A stretch of 9,364 nt of DNA from Gelidibacter sp039916245 (GCF_039916245.1 NZ_JBDSLS010000160.1:1-9364), one strand, 5' to 3'; shown: positions 1 to 6,033, numbered from the stretch's first letter. The notes: generated by a model from the sequence alone, not told the origin. Numbers and translations are program-made.

Positions 1-453
1 CTTAATTCGTTAAGCAAAACCTTTAATTTGGCAGGATGGCGCGTTGGTTTGGTGTTGGGAAATACAGAGTATATCAATGCGATTTTAAAAGTGAAAAGCA
101 ATATGGATTCCGGAATGTTTTACGGGATTCAAAAAGGGGCGATTGAAGCTTTAAAATGTTCAAAAATGTGGTTTGCCAGTTTAAACAGCATTTATGAAGA
201 ACGTCGCCAGAAAGTCTGGGAATTGGCTAGAGCCTTAAACTGTACTTATGATGAGAACGCCACTGGATTGTTCGTTTGGGCAAAATTACCAGCGGATTTA
301 ACTTCGGAGAACTTTATTGATAAGATATTGAAAGAGCATTCCATTTTCATCGCACCAGGTACCATATTTGGAAGCAACGGCGAAGGTTATATCCGATTTT
401 CGTTATGTGCGCCAATGGAAGAGTTGCAGGACGCGATATCTAGAGTCAATTGA
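1..453 (+). CDS. Class I/II PLP-dependent aminotransferase, C-terminal part (5' end outside window)
   Basis: The reading frame is open from base 1 and ends at TGA 451-453, so 150 C-terminal residues are visible and the true start lies upstream. It opens with LNSLSKTFNLAGWRVG, the signature around the lysine that forms the Schiff base with pyridoxal phosphate (visible residue 6). Near the end, GYIRFSL carries the conserved arginine (visible residue 132) that binds the substrate carboxylate in fold-type I aminotransferases. It lies upstream of tyrA and DAHP synthase, so a role in transaminating aromatic or closely related 2-oxo acids (or prephenate) is a reasonable inference. The family also includes aspartate and diaminopimelate-pathway enzymes, and substrate choice cannot be read from this fragment. 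The family assignment is firm; the substrate is not. Confidence 0.92.
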   Translation, partial: LNSLSKTFNLAGWRVGLVLGNTEYINAILKVKSNMDSGMFYGIQKGAIEALKCSKMWFASLNSIYEERRQKVWELARALNCTYDENATGLFVWAKLPADLTSENFIDKILKEHSIFIAPGTIFGSNGEGYIRFSLCAPMEELQDAISRVN

Positions 454-458
454 GTTTA

Positions 459-505
459 CAGTGTTCAGTAACAGTTTGCAGTAACCGTAAACAGTAAACA
501 GTAGG
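459..505. repeat. Degenerate tandem CAGT array, period about 7
   Basis: CAGT occurs at 459, 466, 472, 479, 492 and 499, with a degenerate CCGT at 485, giving spacings of 7, 6, 7, 6, 7 and 7. It begins six bases after the aminotransferase stop codon. The same CAGTNNN theme occurs as an almost perfect array at 4455-4496 and, on the opposite strand, inside aroA (7005-7039). Confidence 0.75.
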
Positions 506-521
506 ATTTATAGTAAGTAAT

Positions 522-638
522 AAAGCCCCATCAGGGCGACATCTTTATAGCATCCATTTGAACGACATATTCGTAGCCACATATTTATAAAATAATTCGT
601 TTTAAACGGAAAGCCCCAGGAGGGCGATATATTAATAG
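522..638. repeat. Two copies of a GCCCC/GGGC mini-hairpin repeat leading into tyrA
   Basis: AAAGCCCC, two to three variable bases and AGGGCGA occur at 522-538 and again at 610-626. Each is followed by a related AT-rich tail (CATCTTTATAG and TATATTAATAG). GCCC and GGGC can pair as a short hairpin. Between the copies are partial relatives of the tail (CGACATATTCGTAG from 563 and CACATATTTATA from 579), which suggests a decayed array. The second copy runs directly into the tyrA start codon, so it forms that gene's translation initiation region. Confidence 0.65.
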
Positions 639-639
639 A

Positions 640-1491
640 ATGAAAAATATATACATCATAGGGGTTGGATTGATTGGTGGGAGTTTGGCTCTTGACATTA
701 AAAAACACGACCCTAAAGTAAAGATTTTCGGAATTGATCATAATGAAAATCATTTGAACGAAGCCATAGAACTTCATGTTATTGATGCTAAAGCCACATA
801 TGAAGATTTAAAAAATGCTGATTTGGTCATTTTATCCATTCCTGTTGACGCGGCAGTTAATGAAGTGGTCAAAGTATTGGACCTGGTTTCTGACGATGCC
901 TTGGTTATGGATGTCGGTTCAACTAAAGCGGTAATTTGCAAAGCGATAGAGGATCATCCAAAGCGTCGTAATTTTTTGGCAGCCCATCCTATTGCGGGAA
1001 CGGAGTTTTCTGGACCCAAAGCGGCCATTTTAGGACTGTACCAAAATAAAACCAATATCATTTGCGAGGTTGAAAAAACGGCCTTCAAGCTTCAGGAAAA
1101 AGCACTTAAATTGTTTACAGATATAGGCATGCGCATTCGCTATATGAACCCTGAAGCACACGACAAGCATATTGCCTATGTGTCGCACTTATCACATATC
1201 AGTTCCTTTATGTTGGGAAAAACAGTGATTGACAAAGAGCGTAACGAACGTGATATTTTTGATATGGCGGGAAGTGGATTCGCATCAACCGTTCGTTTGG
1301 CTAAAAGTTCCCCAGAAATGTGGACGCCAATTTTTAAACAGAATAAAATCAACGTCCTCGAAACCTTGGATGAATACATTGAAAATCTGATAAAATTTAG
1401 AGGCTTTATGCATGACGATGACTTTGACGCCATCTATTTAGAAATGAAAAACACGAATTATATCAAAGAAATTTTAAACGGAATACAGTAG
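640..1491 (+). CDS. tyrA: Prephenate dehydrogenase (TyrA)
   Basis: This enzyme oxidatively decarboxylates prephenate to 4-hydroxyphenylpyruvate with NAD(P)+, the step committed to tyrosine, in the cytoplasm. The 283 residues start with a Rossmann dinucleotide-binding loop (GVGLIGGSLA, residues 8-17). DVGSTKA (91-97) and AHPIAGTEFSGP (115-126) follow; His116 aligns with the catalytic histidine of the family. The helical C-terminal domain has VSHLSH (181-186) and GSGFASTVRLAKSSPEMW (211-228), whose Arg219 lies in the prephenate-binding motif. There is no fused chorismate mutase or ACT domain, which fits with the mutase being attached to the next gene's product. ATG 640 is chosen because the Rossmann strand begins at once (MKNIYIIGVG). 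It lies 186 bp after the aminotransferase and 92 bp before DAHP synthase, so cotranscription is plausible. Confidence 0.95.
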   Translation: MKNIYIIGVGLIGGSLALDIKKHDPKVKIFGIDHNENHLNEAIELHVIDAKATYEDLKNADLVILSIPVDAAVNEVVKVLDLVSDDALVMDVGSTKAVICKAIEDHPKRRNFLAAHPIAGTEFSGPKAAILGLYQNKTNIICEVEKTAFKLQEKALKLFTDIGMRIRYMNPEAHDKHIAYVSHLSHISSFMLGKTVIDKERNERDIFDMAGSGFASTVRLAKSSPEMWTPIFKQNKINVLETLDEYIENLIKFRGFMHDDDFDAIYLEMKNTNYIKEILNGIQ

Positions 1492-1515
1492 TAATGAATA
1501 AATAAAAATCAAAGC

Positions 1516-1571
1516 ACCAAACTCCAATACTGTCGGAATTAGACTAAACCTTGGAATTTGGAATTTTAAAC
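1516..1571. repeat. Inverted pair of short heptamer repeats in the tyrA-DAHPS spacer
   Basis: Left arm 1517-1530 is two CCAANNN units in period 7. The right side 1551-1564 is TTGGAAT twice, followed by two TTTAAAC units. ACCAAACTCCAA (1516-1527) is nearly complementary to TTGGAATTTGGA (1551-1562), so an 11-12 bp imperfect hairpin with a 23-nt loop can form. There is no T-tract, so it does not look like an intrinsic terminator. It ends about 12 bases before the DAHP synthase start codon. Confidence 0.6.
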
Positions 1572-1583
1572 TTTTAAACAATT

Positions 1584-2666
1584 ATGGAAAACAAGAAAGA
1601 ATTGAGAACATGGTTAGATGATTTAAAGTTGGATCATCCCTTGGTCATTGCAGGTCCATGCAGTGCGGAAACAGAAGAGCAGGTATTAGGCATCGCCCAC
1701 CAATTAAAAGATACTGACGTCAGTTATTACAGAGCAGGAATTTGGAAACCACGGACACGTCCGGGAATGTTTGAAGGTGTTGGAGCTTTGGGATTAAAAT
1801 GGTTACAAAGAGTTAAGGAAGAAACCGGTATGAAAACCGCTACTGAAGTGGCGAATAGAGCACACGTTGAGTTGGCATTGGAGCATGATATTGATTTGCT
1901 TTGGATTGGTGCCCGTTCAACCGTAAGCCCATTTATTATTCAGGAAATTGCTGATGCTTTAAAAGGAACCGACAAAATCGTCTTGGTTAAAAATCCTGTA
2001 AATCCAGATTTACCATTGTGGTTAGGTGCGATTGAGCGTTTGGCTACGGCCGATATCAAAAAACTAGGCGCTATCCACCGTGGATTTTCGACCTATGAAA
2101 AAACGAAATACAGAAACAATCCAGAATGGCAATTGGCGATTGAATTGCAGACCAAATTTCCAGACTTGCCATTAATCAATGATCCATCCCATATTACTGG
2201 AAAACGTGATATGATTTTTGACGTATCACAAACGGCTTTAGACTTGAATTTTGACGGCCTCATGATTGAGACGCATACCAATCCAGACGCCGCTTGGAGT
2301 GATGCTTCACAACAAGTGACGCCTCAGACTTTGATTCAAATCATGAAGGATTTACGCATCAGAAAAGAATCTGATCCTGAAGCGGAATACAACACCAACT
2401 TGAGTAATTTGAGAGCGCAAATTGATATTGTGGACAATCAATTGATTGAAATGATTGGAAAACGCATGAAATTTGCTGACGGTATTGGCGCCCTTAAAAA
2501 GCAGAAAAACGTAGCCGTTTTACAAAGTAAACGTTGGAATGAAATCTTAGGGAGTATGGTTTTAGAAGGCGAGCGCAACGGATTGAGCGAAGAGTTTATC
2601 CTTAAAATGTTTAAAGCGATTCACCAAGAATCTATCAACCATCAAGAGAGAATTATTAACGGTTAA
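1584..2666 (+). CDS. Bifunctional DAHP synthase / chorismate mutase
   Basis: The N-terminal domain (about residues 15-260) condenses phosphoenolpyruvate with erythrose 4-phosphate to DAHP, the entry step of the shikimate pathway. Visible signatures are IAGPCSAET (Cys26, metal ligand), GIWKPRTRPGMFEGVG (52-67), TEVANRAH (87-94), KNPVNPDLPLW (136-146), HRGFS (165-169), DPSHITGKRD (200-209, His203) and IETHTNPDAAWSD (228-240, Glu229). This is the KDO8P-synthase-like, type I-beta lineage. Residues about 271-360 are an AroQ-fold chorismate mutase, with Arg277, Arg294, Lys305/306, Arg317 and Gln348 as likely active-site residues. In characterised Bacteroidetes relatives such as that of Prevotella, the mutase domain also carries feedback inhibition by prephenate. 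ATG 1584 fits the family's N-terminus. The gene is followed by a strong terminator. Such genes are variously named aroF or aroG, so no symbol is given. Confidence 0.96.
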   Translation: MENKKELRTWLDDLKLDHPLVIAGPCSAETEEQVLGIAHQLKDTDVSYYRAGIWKPRTRPGMFEGVGALGLKWLQRVKEETGMKTATEVANRAHVELALEHDIDLLWIGARSTVSPFIIQEIADALKGTDKIVLVKNPVNPDLPLWLGAIERLATADIKKLGAIHRGFSTYEKTKYRNNPEWQLAIELQTKFPDLPLINDPSHITGKRDMIFDVSQTALDLNFDGLMIETHTNPDAAWSDASQQVTPQTLIQIMKDLRIRKESDPEAEYNTNLSNLRAQIDIVDNQLIEMIGKRMKFADGIGALKKQKNVAVLQSKRWNEILGSMVLEGERNGLSEEFILKMFKAIHQESINHQERIING

Positions 2667-2670
2667 TTTA

Positions 2671-2706
2671 AAAGAGGCTATCTTACTAAGGCAGCCTCTT
2701 TTTTTA
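2671..2706 (+). terminator. Intrinsic terminator after DAHP synthase
   Basis: A perfect 9-bp stem pairs AAAGAGGCT (2671-2679) with AGCCTCTTT (2693-2701) around a 13-nt loop. The T-run covers 2699-2705. It begins four bases after the stop codon. Read on the minus strand the hairpin is followed by only TTTT, so it could serve weakly as a terminator for the convergent gene that stops at 2771 as well. Confidence 0.9.
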
Positions 2707-2770
2707 TTTCAATAAAATATTCCAGAAAATTATAAGACTAATTTTATAAGTTTAAGGAGTTCATTAACTA

Positions 2771-3415
2771 CTAACTTTTAGTATAACTTAATCTTCGAGA
2801 GGCTTTTCTCATAAGGACATTTATTAAGTCTTCTGAGCTGCTTCCGAGTCCTCCTTTTACCTTTTTATTGTAATTCCATAATAAGGTGCCATCTTCTGCA
2901 TTATGGACACTCATGTTAATTACAGCACTGTTTGTTGAACCCCAAGCTCCTAAAAATGCCAGTGCAATCGAAGCGCCTTCTGACATGGGTTTGTTGGTTT
3001 CAAAGTTACCAGAAATGACTGAATCGACACCTAGAATTTTAGCTAATTCTTGCGGTGTGTAATTAGTTATATTATTATAGTTAATATCATTTTTACTTAA
3101 TATGGCTGTAGTTGTACGTGAATCTTGAATTTCTACAGTTTTCATATCTCCTCTTTTTTTACGTTTTAAAAACCAAGAGTATAATGCCGTTTGGATGCCT
3201 TCGCCTTCTGCTTTTTCTATGCGATCTAATTGTTCGCTCGAAATGTCCTTCATTTGCTTTGGTCTTAGCTTAACTTTTGTCTTGAATGGAACAATAGCGA
3301 TGGTTCTGTGGTCTTTAGAAATTTGGTCAAATTGCGGATGTTCATAAAGATTGGTTTGGGCATTTAAATTTACAATAAATGTAAATAACAAACCTGTAAG
3401 TAATAATTTTTTCAT
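2771..3415 (-). CDS. Exported protein of unknown function, CsgG/LpoB-like fold possible
   Basis: The 214 residues begin with a typical Sec signal peptide: MKK, a hydrophobic core (LLLTGLLFTFIV) and a likely cleavage at NA-Q (19/20). There is no lipobox cysteine, so the product is probably soluble in the periplasm or secreted. TIAIVPF (38-44) followed later by ELAKILGVDSVISGNF (113-128) resembles the strand and 'LGVD-V-I-G' pattern of CsgG, LpoB and related outer-membrane-associated proteins, which is a weak fold-level clue only. Residues 144-159 are a hydrophobic Gly/Ala-rich stretch, and the tail (VHNAEDGTLLWNYNKKV, 170-186) looks like a final beta hairpin. It is the only minus-strand gene, convergent with DAHP synthase and divergent from rsgA, so it is its own transcription unit. 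ATG 3415 is supported by the signal peptide. I cannot assign a function. Confidence 0.85.
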   Translation of the reverse strand: MKKLLLTGLLFTFIVNLNAQTNLYEHPQFDQISKDHRTIAIVPFKTKVKLRPKQMKDISSEQLDRIEKAEGEGIQTALYSWFLKRKKRGDMKTVEIQDSRTTTAILSKNDINYNNITNYTPQELAKILGVDSVISGNFETNKPMSEGASIALAFLGAWGSTNSAVINMSVHNAEDGTLLWNYNKKVKGGLGSSSEDLINVLMRKASRRLSYTKS

Positions 3416-3501
3416 ATAGTTAGGTTGTTTTTAAAATTAATAAGCCAATATACATTTTTTAAACACCAAAAAATCGTTATTTTGTTGCTTAAATTTAATC
3501 A
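3416..3501. promoter_or_regulatory. Divergent promoter region between the exported-protein gene and rsgA
   Basis: These 86 AT-rich bases must drive the minus-strand gene and probably rsgA, since their starts face away from each other here. On the minus strand TATATTGG (complement of 3445-3452) matches the Bacteroidetes -7 box TAnnTTTG at all but one position and lies 29 bases from the start codon. On the plus strand TTATTTTG (3477-3484) also matches with one mismatch, 17 bases before rsgA. Neither has a clear -33 TTG at the usual distance, so the exact boxes are uncertain. Confidence 0.4.
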
Positions 3502-4449
3502 ATGACAGGAACCGTTTATAAATCTACAGGAAGCTGGTACACCGTGAAAACCGACTTAGGTGCCGTGTACGATTGCCGTATAAAAGGAAAATTCAGAATA
3601 AAAGATATTAAGAGCACTAATCCGATTGCTGTTGGCGATGTGGTCGATTTTGATGTCGAAACATTGGATAATGTGACCAATGGAATCATTCATAACATTC
3701 AGGATCGGGAAAATTATATTGTCCGTAAATCGGTTAATTTATCCAAGCAAACCCATATTATTGCCTCTAATATCGATACCGTTTTTTTGCTCATTACCAT
3801 TAATAATCCGCCAACATTGACGAGTTTTATTGATCGGTTTTTAGTATCTACCAAAGCCTATAGGATTAAAACCGTCTTGGTATTCAATAAAATGGATACT
3901 TACGACGACGAAAATGCGATGGAAGTAAAATATTTGGCTTCTATTTATCGAAAAATAGGATATGAGTGTGTTGAGGTTTCGGCGCTTACTGGGCAAAATA
4001 TTGATCACTTAAAAGTTTTGATGAAAGATAAAACGAGTATGTTCGCTGGACATTCGGGAGTTGGGAAATCTACTTTGGTCAATGCCATTGAACCTGGATT
4101 GGACTTAAAAACAAAAGAGATTTCCATGCAACATATGCAAGGACAGCACACCACGACCTTTGCCGAAATGTTCGATTTGAGCTTTGGTGCAAGAATAGTC
4201 GATACTCCAGGTATTAAAGGATTTGGAGTCGTAGACATGGACAAGGAAGAAATTGGCGATTATTTCCCAGAGTTTTTCGCTCTAAAACAAAACTGTAAAT
4301 TCAATAATTGTATACACGTTGAAGAGCCTCAATGCGCGGTTAAAGACGCCTTGGAAAAGGATGAAGTTTCTTTTTCACGCTATCGAAGCTATCTGCAAAT
4401 CTTAGAAGGCGACGATGAGCATTACAGAACAGAGGAGTGGGTTAAGTAA
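3502..4449 (+). CDS. rsgA: Ribosome small-subunit-dependent GTPase A (RsgA/YjeQ)
   Basis: RsgA is a cytoplasmic GTPase that checks late maturation of the 30S subunit near the decoding centre. The 315 residues show the family's order: an N-terminal OB fold (about 1-70), then a circularly permuted GTPase with G4 NKMD (129-132), G5 SAL (160-162), G1 GHSGVGKST (183-191), G2 in HTTT (216-219) and G3 DTPG (234-237). The C-terminal zinc-binding region has Cys265, Cys270, His272 and Cys278. All key residues are present and the length is normal. ATG 3502 begins the OB-fold strand (MTGTVYKSTGSWYTV). It is divergent from the preceding gene, with 86 bp between, and is followed by a 451-bp repeat-rich gap, so it may be monocistronic. 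Confidence 0.97.
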   Translation: MTGTVYKSTGSWYTVKTDLGAVYDCRIKGKFRIKDIKSTNPIAVGDVVDFDVETLDNVTNGIIHNIQDRENYIVRKSVNLSKQTHIIASNIDTVFLLITINNPPTLTSFIDRFLVSTKAYRIKTVLVFNKMDTYDDENAMEVKYLASIYRKIGYECVEVSALTGQNIDHLKVLMKDKTSMFAGHSGVGKSTLVNAIEPGLDLKTKEISMQHMQGQHTTTFAEMFDLSFGARIVDTPGIKGFGVVDMDKEEIGDYFPEFFALKQNCKFNNCIHVEEPQCAVKDALEKDEVSFSRYRSYLQILEGDDEHYRTEEWVK

Positions 4450-4454
4450 GTGTT

Positions 4455-4562
4455 CAGTTGGCAGTCATCAGTTGGCAGTCATCAGTCGGCAGTCTTCCCG
4501 CCTCCGCAATAGTTTCGGACGGGCAAGCAGTTAGTAATAGGGAGTTTTTAGTGGGTAGTAGT
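4455..4562. repeat. CAGTNNN heptamer array, interrupted by a palindrome
   Basis: From 4455 to 4496 there are six exact-period heptamers starting CAGT; CAGTTGG and CAGTCAT alternate, so it also reads as three 14-bp units. The palindrome at 4497-4527 follows with no spacing. On its far side period-7 units resume: CAGTTAG at 4528, then weaker relatives at 4535, 4542, 4549 and 4556 (for example TAGTGGG). The array begins six bases after the rsgA stop codon. Confidence 0.85.
4497..4530. repeat. CCCGCC...CGGGCAAGCA dispersed palindromic repeat, copy 1
   Basis: CCCG (4497-4500) pairs with CGGG (4520-4523) and TCCG (4503-4506) with CGGA (4516-4519), leaving a CC bulge and a 9-nt loop. The 34 bases match copy 3 at 8743-8776 at 29 positions, and the ends match copy 2 at 5929-5961. 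It is not followed by a T-tract, so it is not a standard terminator. Confidence 0.85.
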
Positions 4563-4599
4563 CATCTGTACGCAAATGTGAATTGATATGAAGGTGAAA

Positions 4600-4780
4600 A
4601 ATCAGTGAAAATCAGCAGAATCAGCGTCATCTGCGTTCCATAAATGAGGGAGAGCGTGTTATAAAACGGTCAGGTTAATATCTGCGAGAAAAAACATGAA
4701 GTGAGAATAGCTCCACACTCAAAAAGGCTGTGACGCAAAGTTACGCAAAGGAGAAACAAAGCGCCACAAAGGACATCGAT
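4600..4780. repeat. Degenerate period-10 repeats in the rsgA-dtd gap
   Basis: AATCAG occurs at 4600, 4610 and 4619, followed by CATCTGCG at 4628. Further on, ACGCAAAG occurs at 4733 and 4743, with decayed relatives (AAACAAAG, CCACAAAG) up to about 4780. Both blocks have spacing of roughly 9-12 bases, unlike the heptamer arrays. I see no coding potential in the gap 4450-4900. Bases 4781-4865 are plain AT-rich sequence. Confidence 0.55.
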
Positions 4781-4872
4781 CTTAGATTTAATAATGAATA
4801 ATTAACCTAAAAAAAGTCAACGATATTAGGGAGATTCATTCAGATTTTAAAAAAATATTAACAATTTAAAGG

Positions 4873-4894
4873 TCCCCTTCGGGGATTTAGGGGA
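4873..4894 (+). promoter_or_regulatory. Alternative GC hairpin just before dtd
   Basis: TCCCC (4873-4877) can pair with GGGGA at 4881-4885 across a TTC loop, or with a second GGGGA at 4890-4894. The second GGGGA lies seven bases before ATG 4901, at Shine-Dalgarno spacing, which is rare in this phylum. The two pairings are mutually exclusive, so the start region could be open or covered. The pairing is visible; any regulatory role is inference. The same sequence may instead be a dispersed repeat. Confidence 0.4.
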
Positions 4895-4900
4895 AAGATC

Positions 4901-5353
4901 ATGAAAGCAGTCATCCAGAGAGTTTCAAAAGCAAGTGTTATCATTGACCATAAAAAAGTCGCAGCTATTGGCTCAGGATTGCTCATTCTGTTGGGCATTG
5001 TTAATGAAGATACTCAAGAGGACATCCAATGGCTTGCAAGAAAGATTGCCAATCTTCGTATTTTTGAAGATGACAGTGACGTCATGAACCTTTCACTTCT
5101 TGACACTAACGGTGATGCTATTGTGGTCAGTCAGTTTACCCTTCACGCTTCGACCAAAAAAGGCAATCGACCAAGTTATATAAAAGCGGCAAAACCAGAT
5201 ATTGCCATTCCTTTATATGAAAGTTTCATAATGCAATTGGAAGTAGAATTATGTAAGAAAATACAAACAGGCCAGTTTGGTGCAGATATGAAAGTTGAAC
5301 TTATAAATGATGGTCCGGTGACCATCATTATAGATTCCAAAAATGTAGAATAG
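4901..5353 (+). CDS. dtd: D-aminoacyl-tRNA deacylase (DTD)
   Basis: DTD hydrolyses D-amino acids (and mischarged glycine) from tRNA, a proofreading step in the cytoplasm; the enzyme is a homodimer. At 150 residues it has the family's usual length. MKAVIQRVSKASV at the N-terminus is the classic opening. The two active-site motifs are intact: SQFTL (77-81) and NDGPVT (136-141), which holds the Gly-Pro pair that selects against L-amino acids. ATG 4901 is fixed by the conserved N-terminus. It is preceded by the GC hairpin at 4873-4894 and followed after 72 bp by the MazG-like gene, so those two may share a transcript. Confidence 0.97.
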   Translation: MKAVIQRVSKASVIIDHKKVAAIGSGLLILLGIVNEDTQEDIQWLARKIANLRIFEDDSDVMNLSLLDTNGDAIVVSQFTLHASTKKGNRPSYIKAAKPDIAIPLYESFIMQLEVELCKKIQTGQFGADMKVELINDGPVTIIIDSKNVE

Positions 5354-5425
5354 TTACATTAATTTTTTCATATAAGATTGATGATTATAAGTTAGATAAA
5401 AAAATAGTCCTTAAAAAAATATAAA

Positions 5426-5752
5426 ATGAAACTTCAAAACGCGCAAAAAACCGTAGACGACTGGATCAAAGCCCATGGTGTCCGATACTTTAATGAGTTG
5501 ACCAATATGGCGCAGCTTACTGAGGAAGTTGGCGAAGTTGCCCGAATTATTGCACGTCGTTACGGCGAACAAAGTGAAAAGGAAAGTGATAAAGACAAGG
5601 ATTTGGGCGAGGAACTTGCTGATGTGGTCTTTGTCGTTTTATGCTTGGCCAACCAAACCGGAATTGATCTTCAAGCTGCATTTGACAAAAAAATGGATCT
5701 GAAAACAAATCGCGATCACGACAGGCATCACAATAATGAGAAACTGAAGTAG
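5426..5752 (+). CDS. Short MazG-like nucleotide pyrophosphohydrolase
   Basis: The family hydrolyses nucleoside triphosphates, often non-canonical ones, to monophosphates and pyrophosphate. The protein has 108 residues, a single all-alpha MazG domain rather than the two-domain MazG of E. coli. The metal-binding pattern EExxE is seen at 33-37 (EEVGE), and ExxD at 63-66 (ELAD) 25 residues later, matching the family rule. The segment between is charged (GEQSEKESDKDKD, 47-59) and probably a loop. The tail (KTNRDHDRHHNNEKLK) is basic. The start ATG 5426 is preceded by an A-rich leader with no Shine-Dalgarno. It follows dtd by 72 bp, and a shared role in cleaning up faulty substrates for translation and nucleic acid synthesis is a mild inference. 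The exact substrate is unknown. Confidence 0.9.
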   Translation: MKLQNAQKTVDDWIKAHGVRYFNELTNMAQLTEEVGEVARIIARRYGEQSEKESDKDKDLGEELADVVFVVLCLANQTGIDLQAAFDKKMDLKTNRDHDRHHNNEKLK

Positions 5753-5754
5753 GC

Positions 5755-5784
5755 GTTTGTTGTTTGTTGTTAAGTTGTTTGTTT
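5755..5784. repeat. GTTTGTT heptamer array
   Basis: GTTTGTT occurs at 5755 and 5762, then an altered unit (GTTAAGTT, 5769) and GTTTGTT again at 5777. It starts two bases after the MazG-like stop codon. The following stretch 5785-5880 shows no gene or clear signal. Confidence 0.6.
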
Positions 5785-5880
5785 CTACGAGGTAAGAATT
5801 GTGAGTTGTTGAAATTAGGTTATAACTATTCATAAATAATAGCGGTAATCAGTCTTTTTAGCGGGCGATTTTTTAAATTT

Positions 5881-5929
5881 CGTTATTCGTTATTCGTTAT
5901 TCGTTATTCGTTATTCGTTATTCGTTATC
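5881..5929. repeat. CGTTATT perfect heptamer array, seven units
   Basis: Six perfect CGTTATT units run from 5881 to 5922, and a seventh (CGTTATC) overlaps the first base of the palindrome that follows. It is the cleanest array in the window and the most likely to vary in copy number by slippage. It lies in the 418-bp MazG-aroA gap, which has no coding potential. Confidence 0.97.
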
Positions 5930-5961
5930 CCGCCCATTCCGAAAAGGAATGTTCGGGCAGG
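5929..5961. repeat. CCCGCC...CGGGCAGG dispersed palindromic repeat, copy 2
   Basis: CATTCC (5935-5940) pairs with GGAATG (5946-5951) around GAAAA, and CCCG (5929-5932) with CGGG (5954-5957), with a CC/TT internal loop. The end sequences CCCGCC and CGGGCA match copies 1 and 3 while the middle differs. Array-like TTATTCGTT reappears just beyond it at 5965-5973. Confidence 0.85.
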
Positions 5962-6033
5962 TCATTATTCGTTTTCAATCGTTGTAACTTAAATCATAAT
6001 GTAAATTTTCAAAATTACCATTGATCGTTTTCG

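Noticed and set aside
508..777. Minus-strand open frame overlapping the tyrA start
   Set aside because: It lies half over repeat DNA and half antisense to tyrA, and its product has no recognisable motif or composition of a real protein.
4497..4530. Intrinsic terminator of rsgA
   Set aside because: The stem is bulged, no T-tract follows, and the same sequence recurs elsewhere as a dispersed repeat.
4450..4900. Small gene or RNA gene in the rsgA-dtd gap
   Set aside because: No frame with coding character and no tRNA-like fold were seen; the content is repeats and AT-rich sequence.
5639..5833. Minus-strand open frame at the end of the MazG-like gene
   Set aside because: It is antisense to a conserved gene and otherwise built from the GTTTGTT repeat.
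5881..5929. CRISPR array
   Set aside because: Units are 7 bases with no spacers and no cas genes are nearby; it is a simple tandem repeat.
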